A stretch of 64,000 nt of DNA, taken from contig CAVNZM010000006.1 of NCBI GenBank assembly GCA_963693365.1, positions 11,036,001 to 11,100,000 on the forward strand. Reading direction: 5' to 3'. The notes under the pieces were generated by a model that had not been told where the DNA came from, did not search any database, and saw only the letters and a program-made list of their open reading frames with translations. Shown here one piece after another: positions 1 to 20,949 of the stretch (position 1 is the first letter of the stretch; every line of letters starts with the position of its first letter). This DNA is from Amoebidium appalachense. Lineage: Eukaryota; Ichthyosporea. The translations under genes and the position numbers were made by a program.

Positions 1-190
1 GAGGTGGGGTTTGAGGCTAGGGCAGAGCAGAGTTAGAGGCTGGGGCGGAGCGGGAGAGGAACAGAGAACGAGGGACAGAAAGGGAGTGAAGAAGCGATGG
101 AGGGGGTTGGGGAGGGTGAGAGGAGGGGAGGGGGGGGGGGGGGGGGGAAGGGGGAAGGAAAATGGAGAGGAAGAAAGAGAGGGAGAGAAA

Positions 191-520
<330 letters not shown>

Positions 521-1880
521 GAAGGGGCTGCAGTGTGTAGAGGCTTGTTGAAGGGAGAGAACCGAATGCCAGTATTGTGTGCCTTTGAGTGCTAGTACAC
601 TTCCTGCAAGGGTGTGAGGCGTGCTGTGCACCTGCGAAAAAATTGATTGCTGCTGCTTTGCCAAGAACAATAAGGCAAACAGCGAAACACAATGCACCCA
701 GCCACGCGTGCCCTACCACGTGCAGGCCCATGCGCACAAGCAAAAACACAAAGACACACACGCACACGCACATTCACCTTTGCTCAGCACACCTACCTAG
801 CAGGCCGCCCAGCTTTATAAGCGGTAGCACGGCCACCATTTTCGCCGCTTAACCAACAACTCGTGCGTCGCAGGGCCCGTCGCGAACGCCCCCGCACCGA
901 CGCATAAACAAGAGTCCCCGTGTAAAGTGACAATACACCGGCAAGGCCTGAGCAGAGAAACATCCAACGCCGTTGGAGATCCGCGCGCCGCGGCCGTGGC
1001 CGTGGCGCGGACCCAAACGAGTCAGTCAGGTTTGTGTAGGCCTTAATTTGGTTGGCTATCAGTCACAGCTTCGTAATATCCCGGTTACGTAATACTGTGA
1101 AGCCCGCTAGAATGATGGCGCACTACAATATGTAAGTTGAGGCTTTCGAAGTCCAAGGCTGTATATAACCCACAACCTGGCCACAGGCATGCATATGGGT
1201 CCTCTAAGCACTCACACAGCGTGAATGATTAACATTATTAATGCCTGTAGGACTTGGCCATGGCGAGGCACATGCATAGGTTACACGTGCTCGCGCCGCG
1301 GCGCGCATCGGCTCTGGAAGGCTGGAGCACCTCGTCGATCCGTCGATGCAAAGTGCAACTGGCGACCCTGAAGTGTAAAAAATAGTCTCATGTTTTTTTC
1401 TCCTGCAGCATGCATATGGAACTACTTTTCAGAATACAGAAAAAACCGTGAGAGATGCTTTGTTTCCACTGACCAGGCTCAGCCAACGTTGACTGACCAA
1501 CGCGCAGGCCCGCCACCTGCATGCACGGCTGAATCAATTTATTGTTGGAACGCTTCGCCAATAGTTTCCCTTTTGGTGATTGGTTGTACTAACTGTTATT
1601 GTTTGATATCCAATCTTAATCCTTAAAAATCCTAGTTGTGGAATTTTGCAACCTGGGAGAGGTATTTGCATTTAATGTTTTGATTGGCTCGAGACTCGGA
1701 CTTAATTAAAGATAAATTCCACAACGACTCATGTAAGGGTATGTAAATCTATCTATAAGAAAAGCCTATCTTTCTTTTAGATTTTTCCCAATCTTTCCCA
1801 AAATCGACCTAACTTTCCTAACTTCACTTTCACTTCGATCTCTTAGCTGTCACGTCAACTTTTTTCCCCAATTCTTCACC
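521..1880. other. Unassigned unique sequence upstream of the small gene
   Basis: Non-repetitive DNA with no gene I can define. It has a GC-rich palindromic patch near 980-1012 and a strong acceptor-like site at 1408 (T/C tract then CAG). A GTGAGA donor-like site follows about 40 bases later, so a short + strand exon at about 1409-1447 is possible but unconnected. CCAAT-type motifs lie at 1554, 1590 and 1680, upstream of the TATA box at 1889. Confidence 0.4.
1755..1845 (+). repeat. Degenerate TTTCC repeat, block 1
   Basis: Short pyrimidine-rich motifs of the form CTATCTTTC and CTTTCCCAAAATC recur here. Related blocks occur at 2695-2805 and 3515-3625, making three diverged patches of the same motif family on one strand. 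Confidence 0.5.
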
Positions 1881-1888
1881 ATGGCAGG

Positions 1889-1896
1889 TATATAAA
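1889..1896 (+). promoter_or_regulatory. TATA box of the small two-exon gene
   Basis: TATATAAA followed by GG, 155 bases before the first ATG at 2044. No ATG lies between the expected start site (about 1920) and 2044. A TGATTGG (CCAAT-type) element lies about 200 bases further upstream. Confidence 0.6.
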
Positions 1897-2043
1897 GGCT
1901 TTCATTCAGGGGAACGTGACTGCAGCGTGTGTGGTGTGGCCTGGTGTATTCCTACTGCTGTGAGAGTGTGGGGGCATCTCCCTTTCGCGGAGTTTCTCGC
2001 TTGAGAAGTGGTTTCTTCAACGCCTGGTGGTCCACTGCAACCT

Positions 2044-2343
2044 ATGGTAACTTCTACACGCTGTCTACGCTTCTACGCGACCTATTGGCGGTGGGCTGCT
2101 GCAACTTCTTCAGCTACTTCTGCGATGCGTGAGTGGAGGGGCGGCTACTTGGTCGTCGGGAAGCTTTCCAAGTGACTGCCAGTCCTTAGCCTCCAGTCGT
2201 ATGGCAATAACCGGGTTTGCTTGCATGCATTCTGTAATTGTGTTTTTCTGTGTGTCCTGCCACAACTAGGCCACCTTATCAGAGAGCTAGATGCAGTTTC
2301 TCCGGGTTATCTAGGGGCCGGGCCCGTTGGGATTGTTTTTTAG
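2044..2343 (+). CDS. Small two-exon protein, 52 aa, unknown function
   Basis: Exon 1 is 2044-2128 and ends at a good donor (GTGAGT, phase 1). Exon 2 is 2270-2343, after a CAACTAG acceptor, and ends in TAG. The joined frame gives 52 residues. The first 29 are rich in Ser, Thr, Ala and Arg and lack acidic residues (begins MVTSTRCLRFYATYWRW), like a mitochondrial or plastid targeting peptide. The last 23 contain HLIRELDAVSPGYLGAGP. I recognise no family. The gene model is coherent: TATA box at 1889, first ATG used, consistent splice phases, stop, and AATAAA at 2646. The 3' UTR is present as a second, inverted copy at 40316-40512, so this could also be part of a repeated element rather than a host gene. 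Function is not inferred. Confidence 0.42.
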
Positions 2344-2486
2344 CTCAGATTTGGTCTGCATTGCTCTTTTAGAGGCTGACTTGCTTGCTGTGCCTCGGTA
2401 GGTTTTGAGGGGGGCCTGTTGGGAAGCAGCAGTAATAATGTCTTCTTGCGGAGTGTGGTCTGGTCAACATCGATGCATATGACTAG

Positions 2487-2668
2487 TTGGAGCAAACTAG
2501 TTTCACGATTACACGTACACTTACGGTTTTTCCCGCTGGTGTCCTTTGTCACTTGTCGCTTTATTTTTATTTCGTAGCTTTGGCTTTTTCAGTTCTATTG
2601 GTGGTTATGTAGCCTGTGGCTGCACGTTGCCTTCATCAACGGATCAATAAACCCGAGTCAAAAGAAAA
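2487..2668 (+). repeat. Dispersed repeat copy 1 (3' UTR of the small gene)
   Basis: About 180 bases matched by an inverted copy at 40316-40512. The last 125 bases are nearly identical (for example GTCCTTTGTCACTTGTCGC and the ATCAATAAA end). The repeat includes the AATAAA signal and stops in an A-rich tail, as expected of a retroposed 3' end or an LTR-like element. Confidence 0.85.
2646..2651 (+). terminator. Polyadenylation signal AATAAA
   Basis: AATAAA about 300 bases after the stop of the small gene, followed within 20 bases by an A-rich stretch. Conserved in the inverted copy at about 40 kb. Confidence 0.5.
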
Positions 2669-2694
2669 ACTTTCCTAGATCCTTTCCCGGAAAT

Positions 2695-2805
2695 TCTTGA
2701 AAAATGAAACTATCTTTCCCAAAATCTTTCCCACCAGGTACCTATCTTTCCAAGAAATTTCCCGTCTTTCTCGAAAGCTACCTAAATTTCTTTCGAAATT
2801 TCTCG
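2695..2805 (+). repeat. Degenerate TTTCC repeat, block 2
   Basis: Repeated CTATCTTTCC and CTTTCCCAAAATC motifs, including an AGGTACCTATCTTTCC segment that recurs in diverged form in block 3. Confidence 0.55.
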
Positions 2806-3514
2806 CCACAAACACATATACACAAGCACCCGCACAAAGTGCACACAGGCACACACGCGCACACGCGCACACACTTCATGGTTGGTGGCAATGAGATCGG
2901 CCACCAGAAAAGTGGAAGTGGTACTTTTACGTTTCGTAATGCTGACAGCTGCAGCAGAGAATGAGGCCATTTTGAAGAGATTCGAGTACAAGTAGAGATC
3001 GTACGTACGGTGTTTCTGTCACTCAAGTTACAGCATATATACCCTTCAAAGTGTCAACAATCGCTTGCAAACATTTGTTTTCATTGGTTGAATGCTGCCA
3101 ATTACATTAATCTTGCGATTTCAGCCACTACAATCGTTTCCCTCCAAGAGTAAATTTTTTTAAAGTGGTGCTTAGGCTGCACTGGCGGGCCCGCCAAAAA
3201 CCTGTTCCGGCCAATTATAGCCAGTCAAGCTCTTGTTATGCTCACTTTATTGGATTACAAACAATCCCATCGCCCCTCTCACAGGAAAATAATGTCATTG
3301 GACATGGTTAAGACTTCCACCTTTTTTGGTTTGTTTACGAGTCTTGCAGTCCAATCATGTGCCATCCAAAGAAAGAGGGCAAAAGCCGGTAGACCATACC
3401 CTATATACCACATACATACCCCTAGACCACGAGAAATTTGGATCTTTCTGGCCTACTTTTTTCGAAATTCCCGAGATAGATCGCTCGGATCAAATAAGAT
3501 CATCTATCCCACGA

Positions 3515-3625
3515 TATGCTAAATATCTCTCTCCTTTCCCAAAATTTCACCTATCTTTCCGGCAACTTTCCTTTCCCGCAAGGTACCTAAATTTCCCGAG
3601 AATTTCCAGATAGATGTACATACCC
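3515..3625 (+). repeat. Degenerate TTTCC repeat, block 3
   Basis: The same motif family as blocks 1 and 2: CCTTTCCCAAAATTTC, CACCTATCTTTCC, and AAGGTACCTAAATTTCC. Order and spacing resemble block 2. Confidence 0.55.
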
Positions 3626-3928
3626 TTAGACTCATGCATGCAGAGTGACAACTTAAACGGATCCGCTCACACGTCACTCCACCCTCGGACAGTCGGAGGG
3701 TCGACCCAGACCCACGTCCCCTGGGTTCAACACTTTTACATACTGTTTCATACTCACACGACCTGCTTGTAAGGAAGTAGGAAAAATAGCGCGGGATATT
3801 AGGAATAAAGTGCGATGTTGATGGTGCTGTGAGCTTTGCCGTGTAGCCGCGTACAGGGGTGCTTTGAGCTATCTTTGTATGCTGTATACATCGCCAGCCT
3901 GCAGTGCACCCAACTAGCCTGCACACAG

Positions 3929-3934
3929 TATAAG
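3929..3934 (+). promoter_or_regulatory. TATA-like box of the LURP-one-like gene
   Basis: TATAAG 94 bases upstream of the ATG at 4023, followed by a pyrimidine-rich leader. This is the best core-promoter candidate for the six-exon gene. Confidence 0.45.
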
Positions 3935-4022
3935 CTCTTTCTCTTTCCGCTTCAAACCTCCTTGGTCTTCCCGCCGCCCGGTTCACAACCCAGTCACTCG
4001 TTGCACGCGGTAGTTCGGCAGC

Positions 4023-14362
<10,340 letters not shown>

Positions 14363-15599
14363 GCCACGAATCCTGTACGTGCTGTGAACTGTTCGAGTTG
14401 TACTTGGACCAATTTTCTAAACATATAGTGTATCTTGCTGTGACTGCCTTATTGTGATGGCACAAGTAATGTTTCGATTTAAGTTAATCTGGGGTAATGT
14501 ACTTTACCGGATATTGATTGCAGCCTGATTTACTGATGTATACTATATTAGAATGTAACAGAACGGTATGATTATGGGATAATATGGAACATCGAAATGG
14601 GTATTGTATTCGCGGTACACTTATAGACATGGGGAGGGATGGAGATCATGTATCGCCTTGTGACACACAATCTGTCACAAACATGTTTAGTTTTAGGCCT
14701 GCACCAGTTACTGTACCTGCACCAGTATGTGATTTGGCGTCCCATCAAAGGGTGGGGGGAGGGGCGGGGGGGGGGGGGGAAGGATATGCTTCACATGAAC
14801 AGTGTGCTCTCCAACCTGAAAGCCCAGATCTAGAGCGGGTTCCAATTAAAACCTCCGATGTACTTGTGCAAATCCGTCTCAATATCGCTTGTAGTAACCG
14901 GTGTATGTCTGTTTGCATGTGTCAGCAGCATGCCCCCGGGTCAGTGCCTGTTGGTTCATTGAAGCAGCTTAGCAGCACACATGATTTTAAATTTAAATCT
15001 GCAGGGCATGGCCAATAATTCCCCTTGAGTTGATACTATAATCGGCAGGCAGGAGGGGGGGGGGGGGGGGGGAGGGGGGAGGGCTGGGGACAGGTGTAAG
15101 GTGGGGTTAAAAAAGGGCCTCCAGCGAAAGGTATAAGTAAAAGGCGAGACCTCAACGACACAGCTGGGGCCTATCCTCATCCGGCCCACTGCCATAGCCA
15201 GCCAGCCGATCAGCTACAGCCTGTAACAATTATAAGAGTATGTGCAGCATGGCAACAACAGGCCAGAACTAATTATAAAACCATGACTCAAGGGATTTGC
15301 TTTTGGGGGGGGTGGGTGGGGGGGGGGGGGGGGGGGGGAGGGGGGGGGGAGGGTGTCTTCAGCACAAGCGTGTATTCTCACTGTCTTCCCCCTCCCCCGC
15401 TCGGCCCGCGGGGCCTCAGGGAAACTACTACATGCATGAACTTGGCTTTGCACACAGCTGTACTTAGTCTGTGTGGGTGCAATTCACGACGAAGAAGTGT
15501 AACCGAAAAGTCCCACCTGGTATGTCGGGAACCAATCTTATCGGGTAGGCAATCCCATGTACTATGATAGGCTGCTATGGGTCTCCTTTCAAATTTAAA
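14363..15599. other. Downstream region with one unassigned ORF (14584-15018, +)
   Basis: An ATG-started frame of 144 codons runs from 14584 to 15018 and spans a short poly-G stretch (Gly-rich). It has no recognisable domain and could be 3' UTR of the LURP gene or chance. Poly-G runs at 15057-15074 and 15316-15350 follow. No AATAAA was found close to the LURP stop. Confidence 0.25.
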
Positions 15600-15940
15600 A
15601 AAGCCAATGCGGAAGTGTGACCAACCCAATTGCTTTAATTAAGTTCAATAGTATATAAGCATGTCAAGTTACTGCCATATATGGTATGCCTCCATGTGCC
15701 GCTCTATCCTCCTTACGAGTATAGCTTAGTAAAAGCAAATGAAAGAGGCTAGAGGAGCAGTCTACTGAGCCATATCGGCAGGCCTTTCCACATATATATA
15801 GAAAGCTGTGCCACTGTGACAGACGTCGACTCACCCACGAACGCGTATCAAGCTATTTCTCTGATAGCACCCCGTTTCTTTATTCCCCCCCCCCTTCCCC
15901 CCTCTCCCCTTCTCCCTTCCCCAACCTAATAGCCTAAGGA
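15600..15940 (+). promoter_or_regulatory. Possible promoter: CCAAT motifs and TATATAAG
   Basis: CCAAT motifs near 15605 and 15630, and TATATAAG at about 15652, on the + strand. No convincing coding exon follows before the C-rich block at 15960. Confidence 0.25.
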
Positions 15941-15959
15941 GACTGTGGATCACTCTGTC

Positions 15960-16266
15960 CCCCCCCCCCCCCCCCCCCCCCCCCCCGGGGGCCCCCTCCT
16001 GGATTACAAATTTATAAGCACTGGTGGGTGCGTCCCCCCTCTCCTCCTCTCTCCCCCCCCCCCCCCTCCCCCCCTCCCCCTCCTCCTCCTTTTCTTTAAT
16101 TTTATTTTTTTTATTTATTTTATTTTATCACGTTTTTTTCCCGGAGGGCCTTTTCCAGGCCCTCTAGGGAAACCACCGTCTACCACACAGCACCGACAGT
16201 ACATTAGTTAAGGTGCTATCTATGAGTTCAGCTAAGCTAGTCCCCTCCTCCTCCGGCCTCCCCCCT

Positions 16267-16298
<32 letters not shown>

Positions 16299-16310
16299 TT
16301 CCCCCTCCCT
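15960..16310. repeat. Poly-C blocks with T/A-rich insert
   Basis: C runs at 15960-15986, 16050-16080 and 16268-16298, separated by unique DNA and a TTTTATTT-rich segment near 16095-16130. Confidence 0.9.
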
Positions 16311-17060
16311 CCTCGGCGGCTCCTTACTACACGCGCCTTGCTCCTTTCGCCCATCTCAGCACCAACATCTTTCTTCGTTCAAATCTGATGAGCGATTCAA
16401 TTGATTCGGTCACCGTTATCGTGCTCACCACGGATGCTTGTGCCATGTGTTTGATGGTGTATATTGTGTGTGGGATGATGTGTGACTGCTGGCGTGTCAC
16501 TTTGCACATGATTAGTTCATTCTCGTATGAATGTGTCCGGTTATGTGAGTGCATGTGTGTTTGTGTGATACTAAGGTGTGCGTGTGTGCGTGTGTGCAGA
16601 CATATGCATGTGCCCCTGTGTGTTCGAGTGTTGTGCGTGTGCTACCGTGCATGCATCTAGTTGTGGATGCCTGTCTCTGCTTTGTGCCCATACATCACGG
16701 TGTGTGTCCTGTAAGATTTGTGTGTCCTTTCTATGACATGTGTGGATGCGTTTGTGTGTGTGTCACGTGATGCAAGCATGCAGCATGTGTGCACCAGATA
16801 GAGAGAGAAAGAGAGAGGGGGGGGGGGGGGGGTAACGGAAGTAAATGAGAAAGTGTGTGTGTACATGAGCCTTTAGATCGGCCTCAGGGCTGCCCTTTTC
16901 ATGTATTAATGGATAGGAATGATTTCGGTGTTTACGATGAAACTTCGGGACCGTGATTTTATAAACAGCTATTTTGCTGAATAATCACATAGATGATGTT
17001 GTAGGCCGCATCGTCTACATTGAAGAATCTTAGATCCGAGTGCAGTCATGGCATCCCCAA
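16311..17060. other. Gene-poor GT-biased interval
   Basis: Short imperfect GT and a GA/G patch at 16800-16832. No gene, RNA or regulatory element I can support. Confidence 0.5.
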
Positions 17061-17071
17061 GGGTTTTATCC

Positions 17072-17254
17072 AACCCCCCCCCCCCCCCCCCAACCCCCTC
17101 TCCCCCCTTCCCCTCTTGCCCTCCGGGTGGGTAAAGTGGTCTACCCCTTTGCCCCCTTTCCCCCCCCCACCTTTCTCCCCCCCCCCTCCCCCCCTCCCCC
17201 CCCCCCCCCCACACACACACGCAGCACCAACGCCGCCGAGAGTTGGGGAATGGG

Positions 17255-17303
<49 letters not shown>

Positions 17304-17460
17304 CGGGGGACAGGGAAGTCCCACAGTGAGGGGGGGAGGGGGGGGGGGACTAATGCAGCACCGCTTCTCTGCTGCACTTCAACCTGTGGAACTCCCCTGC
17401 CCCCCCCCCCCCCTCCCTCCCCCCCCCCCCCCCCCCCCCATCTCCCCCCTCTCCTCTCCA
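17072..17460. repeat. Poly-C / poly-G / poly-C triplet
   Basis: C-rich 17075-17210, a run of about 50 G at 17254-17303, a second G block to 17348, then C-rich 17400-17455. Complementary C and G tracts a few tens of bases apart could fold together. Confidence 0.9.
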
Positions 17461-17574
17461 CCGTCCCCTCGTTTAAAGCTCGAAAAACCCTTTCGGGGTA
17501 TTAGGCATGACCACGTGTACGACACCAAACATCTTCGGATCCCCAGTAGCATGCATAAAGGGCTAACCACATCT

Positions 17575-17960
17575 GAATCAGCAGAATCAACTTGCTCCGA
17601 GCAGAATTATTCATTCAACATACAGAACTATCATACAAAACGGATAATTATTCTGCAAAAGCAGAATATTCTGCTCTACGTACCATAAATTGTTCTGCTT
17701 TTGGCAGCATTACCCTCAAAAGAACATAATTATTCTGCTAGCCAAGGCAGAAAAACTTGCTCCAAGCAGAATAATTCTGCTGTTTACAGAATCATTCTAC
17801 TTTTTGAAGAATAATTCTGCTTAAAGCATAATGATTCCACTCGAAGCTGAACAATCCTGTGCAAAGCAGAACAATCCTGATTTTCCAAAATATATCGTAG
17901 AATTATTCTGCTTTTTCACAATTCTTGCTAAGTTTAACTGAATGAACACACTGAAAGCAG
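17575..17960. repeat. Cluster of GCAGAAT/ATTCTGC palindromic motifs
   Basis: About 14 copies of GCAGAAT or its reverse complement in under 400 bases. Several are joined as full palindromes (GCAGAATAATTCTGC, GCAGAATATTCTGC). The block is AT-rich, has no ORF, and is flanked by poly-C/G arrays. I did not see the motif clustered elsewhere. Confidence 0.85.
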
Positions 17961-18044
17961 ATTAATTCGCTGGCAGCTCGCAGCAAGTTATTTCCGCTGA
18001 TGTGGGTGGGGCCTTAAAGTCCCCGGGGGGTCCCCAGCCCCCCC

Positions 18045-18207
18045 CCCCCACTCTCAATCTGAAGCTCCCCCCTCCCTCCCCCCCCTCCTCCCCCTTCTCC
18101 CCCACTCTTTCTCTCCAGATCTCTCTCTCTCTTCTCTCTCTCTCTGGCTCTCTCGCTCGCTCGCTCCTCTCTCGCAAGGTTCACACACAAACACACACAC
18201 ACACACA

Positions 18208-18264
<57 letters not shown>

Positions 18265-18530
18265 CTCCCCTCCCTCCCCCCCCCCCCCCCTTCTCTCTCA
18301 GGAGATTCTTGATTTTGAAACAGGGAGAAGGGTAACGGTAACTCTGGGCAGGGGGGAGGGAGGACCAACCTCCCCCAGGCCTTTGGACGGGTGGATCCCT
18401 CCCCCCATCCCTTCGGAGAGGGGGGGGGGGGGGGGGGGGGGGGCACCCCGGTGACCCCTCCAGCTAGCAGGGGGGGGGGGGGGGGAAGGGGGGGGGGAAG
18501 GGGGGGGGGAGGGGGGGGAGCCCACCCACC
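18045..18530. repeat. C, (CT)n, CA and poly-G compound block
   Basis: C-rich, CT tracts at 18118-18165 and 18213-18260, a CA patch, C run near 18280, then G runs at 18421-18443 and 18470-18520. Confidence 0.9.
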
Positions 18531-19199
18531 CCATAGGCTGCCATTATGTGACTATATTAGATAACCTGATCATATGACATAACTATAACTTCTATTTTAG
18601 CAGCGGTTTACATACATTGCGAAATCGTTGAACATTCAACTGGGAGGCTAACTAACTGATAGGAGTCCTTGATCACCTGAAGAATCAGATGACGTTATAA
18701 GCCGTACGGTAATCACTCCCCCCTCCCTCCCCCCTCCTCCCTCTCCGGCCCCTGTTCCCCTCGCCCCCCTCCCCTCCTCTCCCCACCTCATACTCGTCTC
18801 CAGTTGCCCCACCGCGCTCACACACATACACACCTTCACACGCATTCTATTTATGCGTACCTGCACGCACATGTACCAAACACGCACCCTTGTGTATACA
18901 CCAGTACGAGGTGCGCAGACTTTGACCAGCGCTGAGCACCCGACATATGCATGCAGTGCAGATACAATCACCCACACACACATACATTCCCTGCCGCACA
19001 GATACGCACACGAACGCTGCACGGTGAGCATGATAACCTTTCCTCCAATAAACCATAGCTTAGATTGAATAGTTGAACGTTGCGCGCGCATGTTGTGTAT
19101 GCTGTGTGTGCGTGCGTGCGTGCACGTTGACGTGTTGTGTGTGCGTGCGCGTGTGCAGGAACGTCCACAAGTAAATGCGCATTTACTTGGGAGGGGGTG

Positions 19200-19620
<421 letters not shown>

Positions 19621-19749
19621 CGATATGCATCACTGGCCAATACGGAAGGCTCTAGCAATTCCTCCAAAAGAAAAAAAGAAAAAAGAAAAAAGTAACGATA
19701 GCAACCTTTGGTGGGTGGGAAAGAGGCCCTGAGCATAATCACACGCACT

Positions 19750-19929
19750 TGCTGGGGGGAGGGGTGGGGGTGGGGGGGAGCGTTTGGAGAAGGGGGGGGG
19801 GGGGGGGGGGAGGGGGGGGGGGGGGGGGACTCGGACCCACCCATCCCTGCGGCTACCTTTGGAAGGAGTTGGGGGGACCACTGGCCCCCCTCCCCCGGTC
19901 CCCCCATTTCAAATTTAAAATCCCTTGGA

Positions 19930-20007
<78 letters not shown>

Positions 20008-20010
20008 AGC
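19750..20010. repeat. Poly-G block followed by (CT)n
   Basis: G runs at 19790-19828 and a CT tract of about 75 bases at 19931-20006. Confidence 0.95.
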
Positions 20011-20375
20011 TCTTTCCACCTCTCCCCAACGCTTTCACTCTGCCTTCTCCGAGTCCCCACCTCCCTTTCTACACTTCCCCTCCCTCCCTCATTTCCTCCC
20101 TCTCTCCCAAGATCTCTATCCCTCCCTCCCTCGCTCCCAGGTGGGTTTTGTTGGCGCTCCCAGCCCACTGCTTGCATACATACATTTTGTATGCATGTCG
20201 TGCATGCGTATGCCAGCTTCAAATCCAGTGCAAGTACTCCCTGATATTGCAAAGGCCATGCAAACACGCCATCATTGAATGTAATGCCCCTCGTTCCAAC
20301 TACGGTAGCAGCCTAACTTGGACGGCCTAGCCATTGCCAACGGTATATACGATTACGTATTACTACATACATCGG

Positions 20376-20627
20376 ATGATTTCTGCGGCAGCCCTCAATC
20401 GATATCAGGCCCGGCAAGCATGCCAGCAGCGGCACCGAAGATCGCCAGCAGTGGTTGACGCTCTGGCAGACGACTGGGCCTGGCAGCTATGCATTCTGGC
20501 AGTATTTGCCCTCATGACTCTGGAGGGACTCAGGATCCCGGAGGTGTCTGGATCCACAGAATGGAAGTGTTCAAACCAGGGGGGTTGCTCAGGCCTAATT
20601 ATGTCGATCCAGGTGCGCAGGCTGTAG
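20376..20627 (+). CDS. Unassigned ORF, 83 codons, one hydrophobic helix
   Basis: An ATG-started frame in unique, GC-richer DNA. It has a basic N-terminal part (RQACQQRHRRSP) and one hydrophobic segment, WQLCILAVFALMTLEGL. No family is recognised and there is no splice context or TATA box that decides it. The interval just upstream (20144-20278) also has an open frame after a good CT-rich CAG acceptor. It may be an exon of an unresolved gene or chance. Confidence 0.2.
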   Translation: MISAAALNRYQARQACQQRHRRSPAVVDALADDWAWQLCILAVFALMTLEGLRIPEVSGSTEWKCSNQGGCSGLIMSIQVRRL

Positions 20628-20717
20628 TAGGCACGAAGACCAAATGTCCAAAAAGGCTATTCACCATGAAACCTGTACAGGTGCCTGAAAAATAGGCTGT
20701 GTCGTTCAGGGCCTTGG

Positions 20718-20948
20718 ATGAAGTTGTCCGAGGCCTTCTACTTGTACATGGAGTGCTATACAGGAGGCCTTGAGTTGTCAGCCCACGACCTGTGCACTTG
20801 GCCTCATATCCACAGGCTAACCGCCGGCACTGGAGTGATGCCGTGTTCACAAGATTGGCCCGCTTACCTAGATAAAAAAAAGTCATGTTTCAAACAGTCG
20901 CAGGAAGAACTTATTGGGTTATATGGCCCATGCCCATCCATTCAATAG
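20718..20948 (+). CDS. Unassigned ORF with a weak Sen2-like motif
   Basis: A 76-codon frame starting MKLSEAFYLYMECYTGGLEL. The LSEAFYL...GGLEL pattern recalls the short conserved helix in tRNA-splicing endonuclease subunits (Sen2 type), but the rest does not match what I know of that family. The preceding frame is interrupted, so it is either a pseudogene fragment or coincidence. Confidence 0.13.
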   Translation: MKLSEAFYLYMECYTGGLELSAHDLCTWPHIHRLTAGTGVMPCSQDWPAYLDKKKSCFKQSQEELIGLYGPCPSIQ

Positions 20949-20949
20949 T

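Noticed and set aside
20489-20948. tRNA-splicing endonuclease Sen2 gene
   Set aside because: Only the LSEAFYL-GGLEL helix resembles the family. Frames are broken, a 29-base 'intron' would be needed, and the catalytic region is absent.
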